A stretch of DNA of 55,930 nt, taken from the NCBI RefSeq assembly GCF_029258205.1, contig NZ_JARHZJ010000092.1, positions 1 to 55,930 on the forward strand. Reading direction: 5' to 3'. The notes under the pieces were generated by a model. It did not search any database and was not told the DNA's origin. It saw only the letters and a program-made list of their open reading frames with translations. Source of the stretch: Clostridium sp. Lineage in GTDB: Bacteria; Bacillota; Clostridia; Clostridiales; Clostridiaceae. Position 1 is the stretch's first letter; every line of letters starts with the position of its first letter. A program made the position numbers and the translations under genes. Shown here piece by piece: positions 55,385-55,930 of this stretch.

Positions 55385-55408
55385 TTAAAAGCTATAGTGC
55401 TTTTATTT
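55376..55408 (+). terminator. Terminator overlapping the patatin stop codon
   Basis: GCACTATAG (55376-55384, including the TAG stop) and CTATAGTGC (55392-55400), then TTTTATTT. Confidence 0.85.
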
Positions 55409-55560
55409 ATAAAATAAAAGAGAAAGGCTATTATAAAAATAAAAGATTTTTAATTTTGGAAATAAATCATATTAATTAATAAATGTTTTTAGTATCTTTA
55501 GATATTTGTAGAAAACAAAAGTAATTTTGAAAAAATAGAAGAAAAATATGAAATAAACCT

Positions 55561-55589
55561 TTGACTATATAAGAATTTTCTTATATATT
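55561..55589 (+). promoter_or_regulatory. gshAB promoter with palindromic operator in the spacer
   Basis: TTGACT (55561-55566) and TATATT (55584-55589) with a 17-nt spacer. A perfect 20-nt palindrome ATATAAGAATTTTCTTATAT (55567-55586) fills that spacer. One arm, TATAAGAATT, recurs at 55611-55620. This placement suits a repressor site. The leader to the ATG is nearly 200 nt. Confidence 0.65.
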
Positions 55590-55719
55590 TATAATAAAGT
55601 CTAGAATTCCTATAAGAATTAAGGTGATTAATTAGTGATATATTATTTTTATTGATTAATATAATTTTTAAGAAAAATAGATTAGTTCATAAATAATACA
55701 TAAGTAGATGTTTTATTAT

Positions 55720-55761
55720 AAATGATTAAATATAAATGATTAAATATAAGTGGTTAGTATA
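55720..55761 (+). repeat. Three 14-nt tandem repeats in the gshAB leader
   Basis: AAATGATTAAATAT occurs twice in a row (55720-55733, 55734-55747), followed by a third, changed copy AAGTGGTTAGTATA (55748-55761). They lie just before the ribosome site AGGAGGAG. Confidence 0.8.
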
Positions 55762-55787
55762 GATAGGAGAAGTTCAGGAGGAGAAAA

Positions 55788-55930
55788 ATGGTGAATTTAG
55801 ATGAAGGTTTATTAAAAATTATAAAAGATGAAAGTTTAGAAGATTATTTTATAAAGGCTAATTTTGGTTTAGAAAAAGAAAATGTTAGGGTTACAGAAAG
55901 TGGGAAACTAGCTTTAACACCTCATCCAAA
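55788..55930 (+). CDS. gshAB: Glutamate-cysteine ligase/glutathione synthetase (3' cut by window edge)
   Basis: Only 47 full codons are visible. The sequence after the start, with NFGLEKENVRVTESGKLAL and TPHP, is typical of the N-terminus of the bifunctional GshAB/GshF enzyme, which makes glutathione from Glu, Cys and Gly in one protein. ATG 55788 follows a strong AGGAGGAG. Whether the C-terminal ATP-grasp half is present cannot be seen from this window; a stand-alone GshA is possible but less likely in Clostridium. Confidence 0.85.
   Translation, partial: MVNLDEGLLKIIKDESLEDYFIKANFGLEKENVRVTESGKLALTPHP

Noticed and set aside
55409-55787. T-box or known riboswitch in the gshAB leader
   Set aside because: No T-box sequence (TGGNACC) or antiterminator, and no known aptamer motif seen.
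1-55930. Insertion sequences, prophage, CRISPR array, tRNA or rRNA genes
   Set aside because: No transposase-like, integrase-like or phage-structural product, no regularly spaced repeats, and no tRNA or rRNA sequence was seen on either strand.

Overview
The window is a stretch of AT-rich, low-GC Gram-positive chromosome. Protein sequences, Clostridium-like Shine-Dalgarno sites, a V-type ATPase in place of an obvious F-type one, and a fused-type glutathione synthesis gene at the right edge all point to a cluster I Clostridium, most probably Clostridium perfringens. The species call is recognition by eye, not a database match. I see no rRNA, tRNA, CRISPR array, insertion sequence, prophage or clear pseudogene. 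Two genes are cut by the window edges: the V-ATPase A subunit on the left and a glutamate-cysteine ligase on the right.
Layout. 1-3.7 kb: end of the V-ATPase operon (ntpA partial, ntpB, ntpD). 3.8-6.2 kb: a winged-helix regulator, a TagO/WecA-like sugar-phosphate transferase and peptide deformylase. 6.2-12.2 kb: a complete ribose operon rbsKDACB plus rbsR, with an inverted-repeat operator over the predicted start of transcription. 12.3-20.3 kb: a SWIM/SNF2 ATPase, an FUSC-type membrane protein and several uncharacterised proteins. 20.7-24 kb: HelD, two small acidic proteins and a convincing 6S RNA gene. 24-31 kb: cell-envelope and stress genes (M23 peptidase, polysaccharide deacetylase, DedA/TVP38 protein, MsrB, a RelA/SpoT-type synthetase). 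31-32.8 kb: a 14-helix drug exporter with a structured leader. 32.8-36.7 kb: a TPP riboswitch with terminator followed by thiSFGHE. 36.8-45 kb: an ECF sigma factor with a DUF4179-type anti-sigma partner, a thioredoxin-like protein, an MprF-like protein, a two-part ThrE exporter and unknowns. 45.2-48.6 kb: an intracellular pullulanase preceded by a cre-like site. 49-52.7 kb: a rhodanese lipoprotein and an ECF vitamin-type transporter (S, fused AA, T). 53-55.4 kb: an NCS2 purine permease and a patatin. 55.5 kb to the end: a promoter whose spacer is a perfect palindrome, a long leader with a tandem repeat, and the start of gshAB/gshF.
How genes work together. The ribose genes form a closed uptake-and-phosphorylation unit under its own repressor. 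The thi genes make the thiazole half of thiamine under TPP control. HelD and 6S RNA both act on RNA polymerase and lie about 0.8 kb apart with only two small ORFs between. Several convergent gene pairs are separated by strong bidirectional hairpins, three of which share a core sequence. No single wholly new system stands out. The best leads are the HelD/6S RNA neighbourhood with its unknown acidic ORF, the palindromic promoter of gshAB, the structured leader of the drug exporter, and two diverged copies of an unknown protein family at 18.6 and 44.4 kb.
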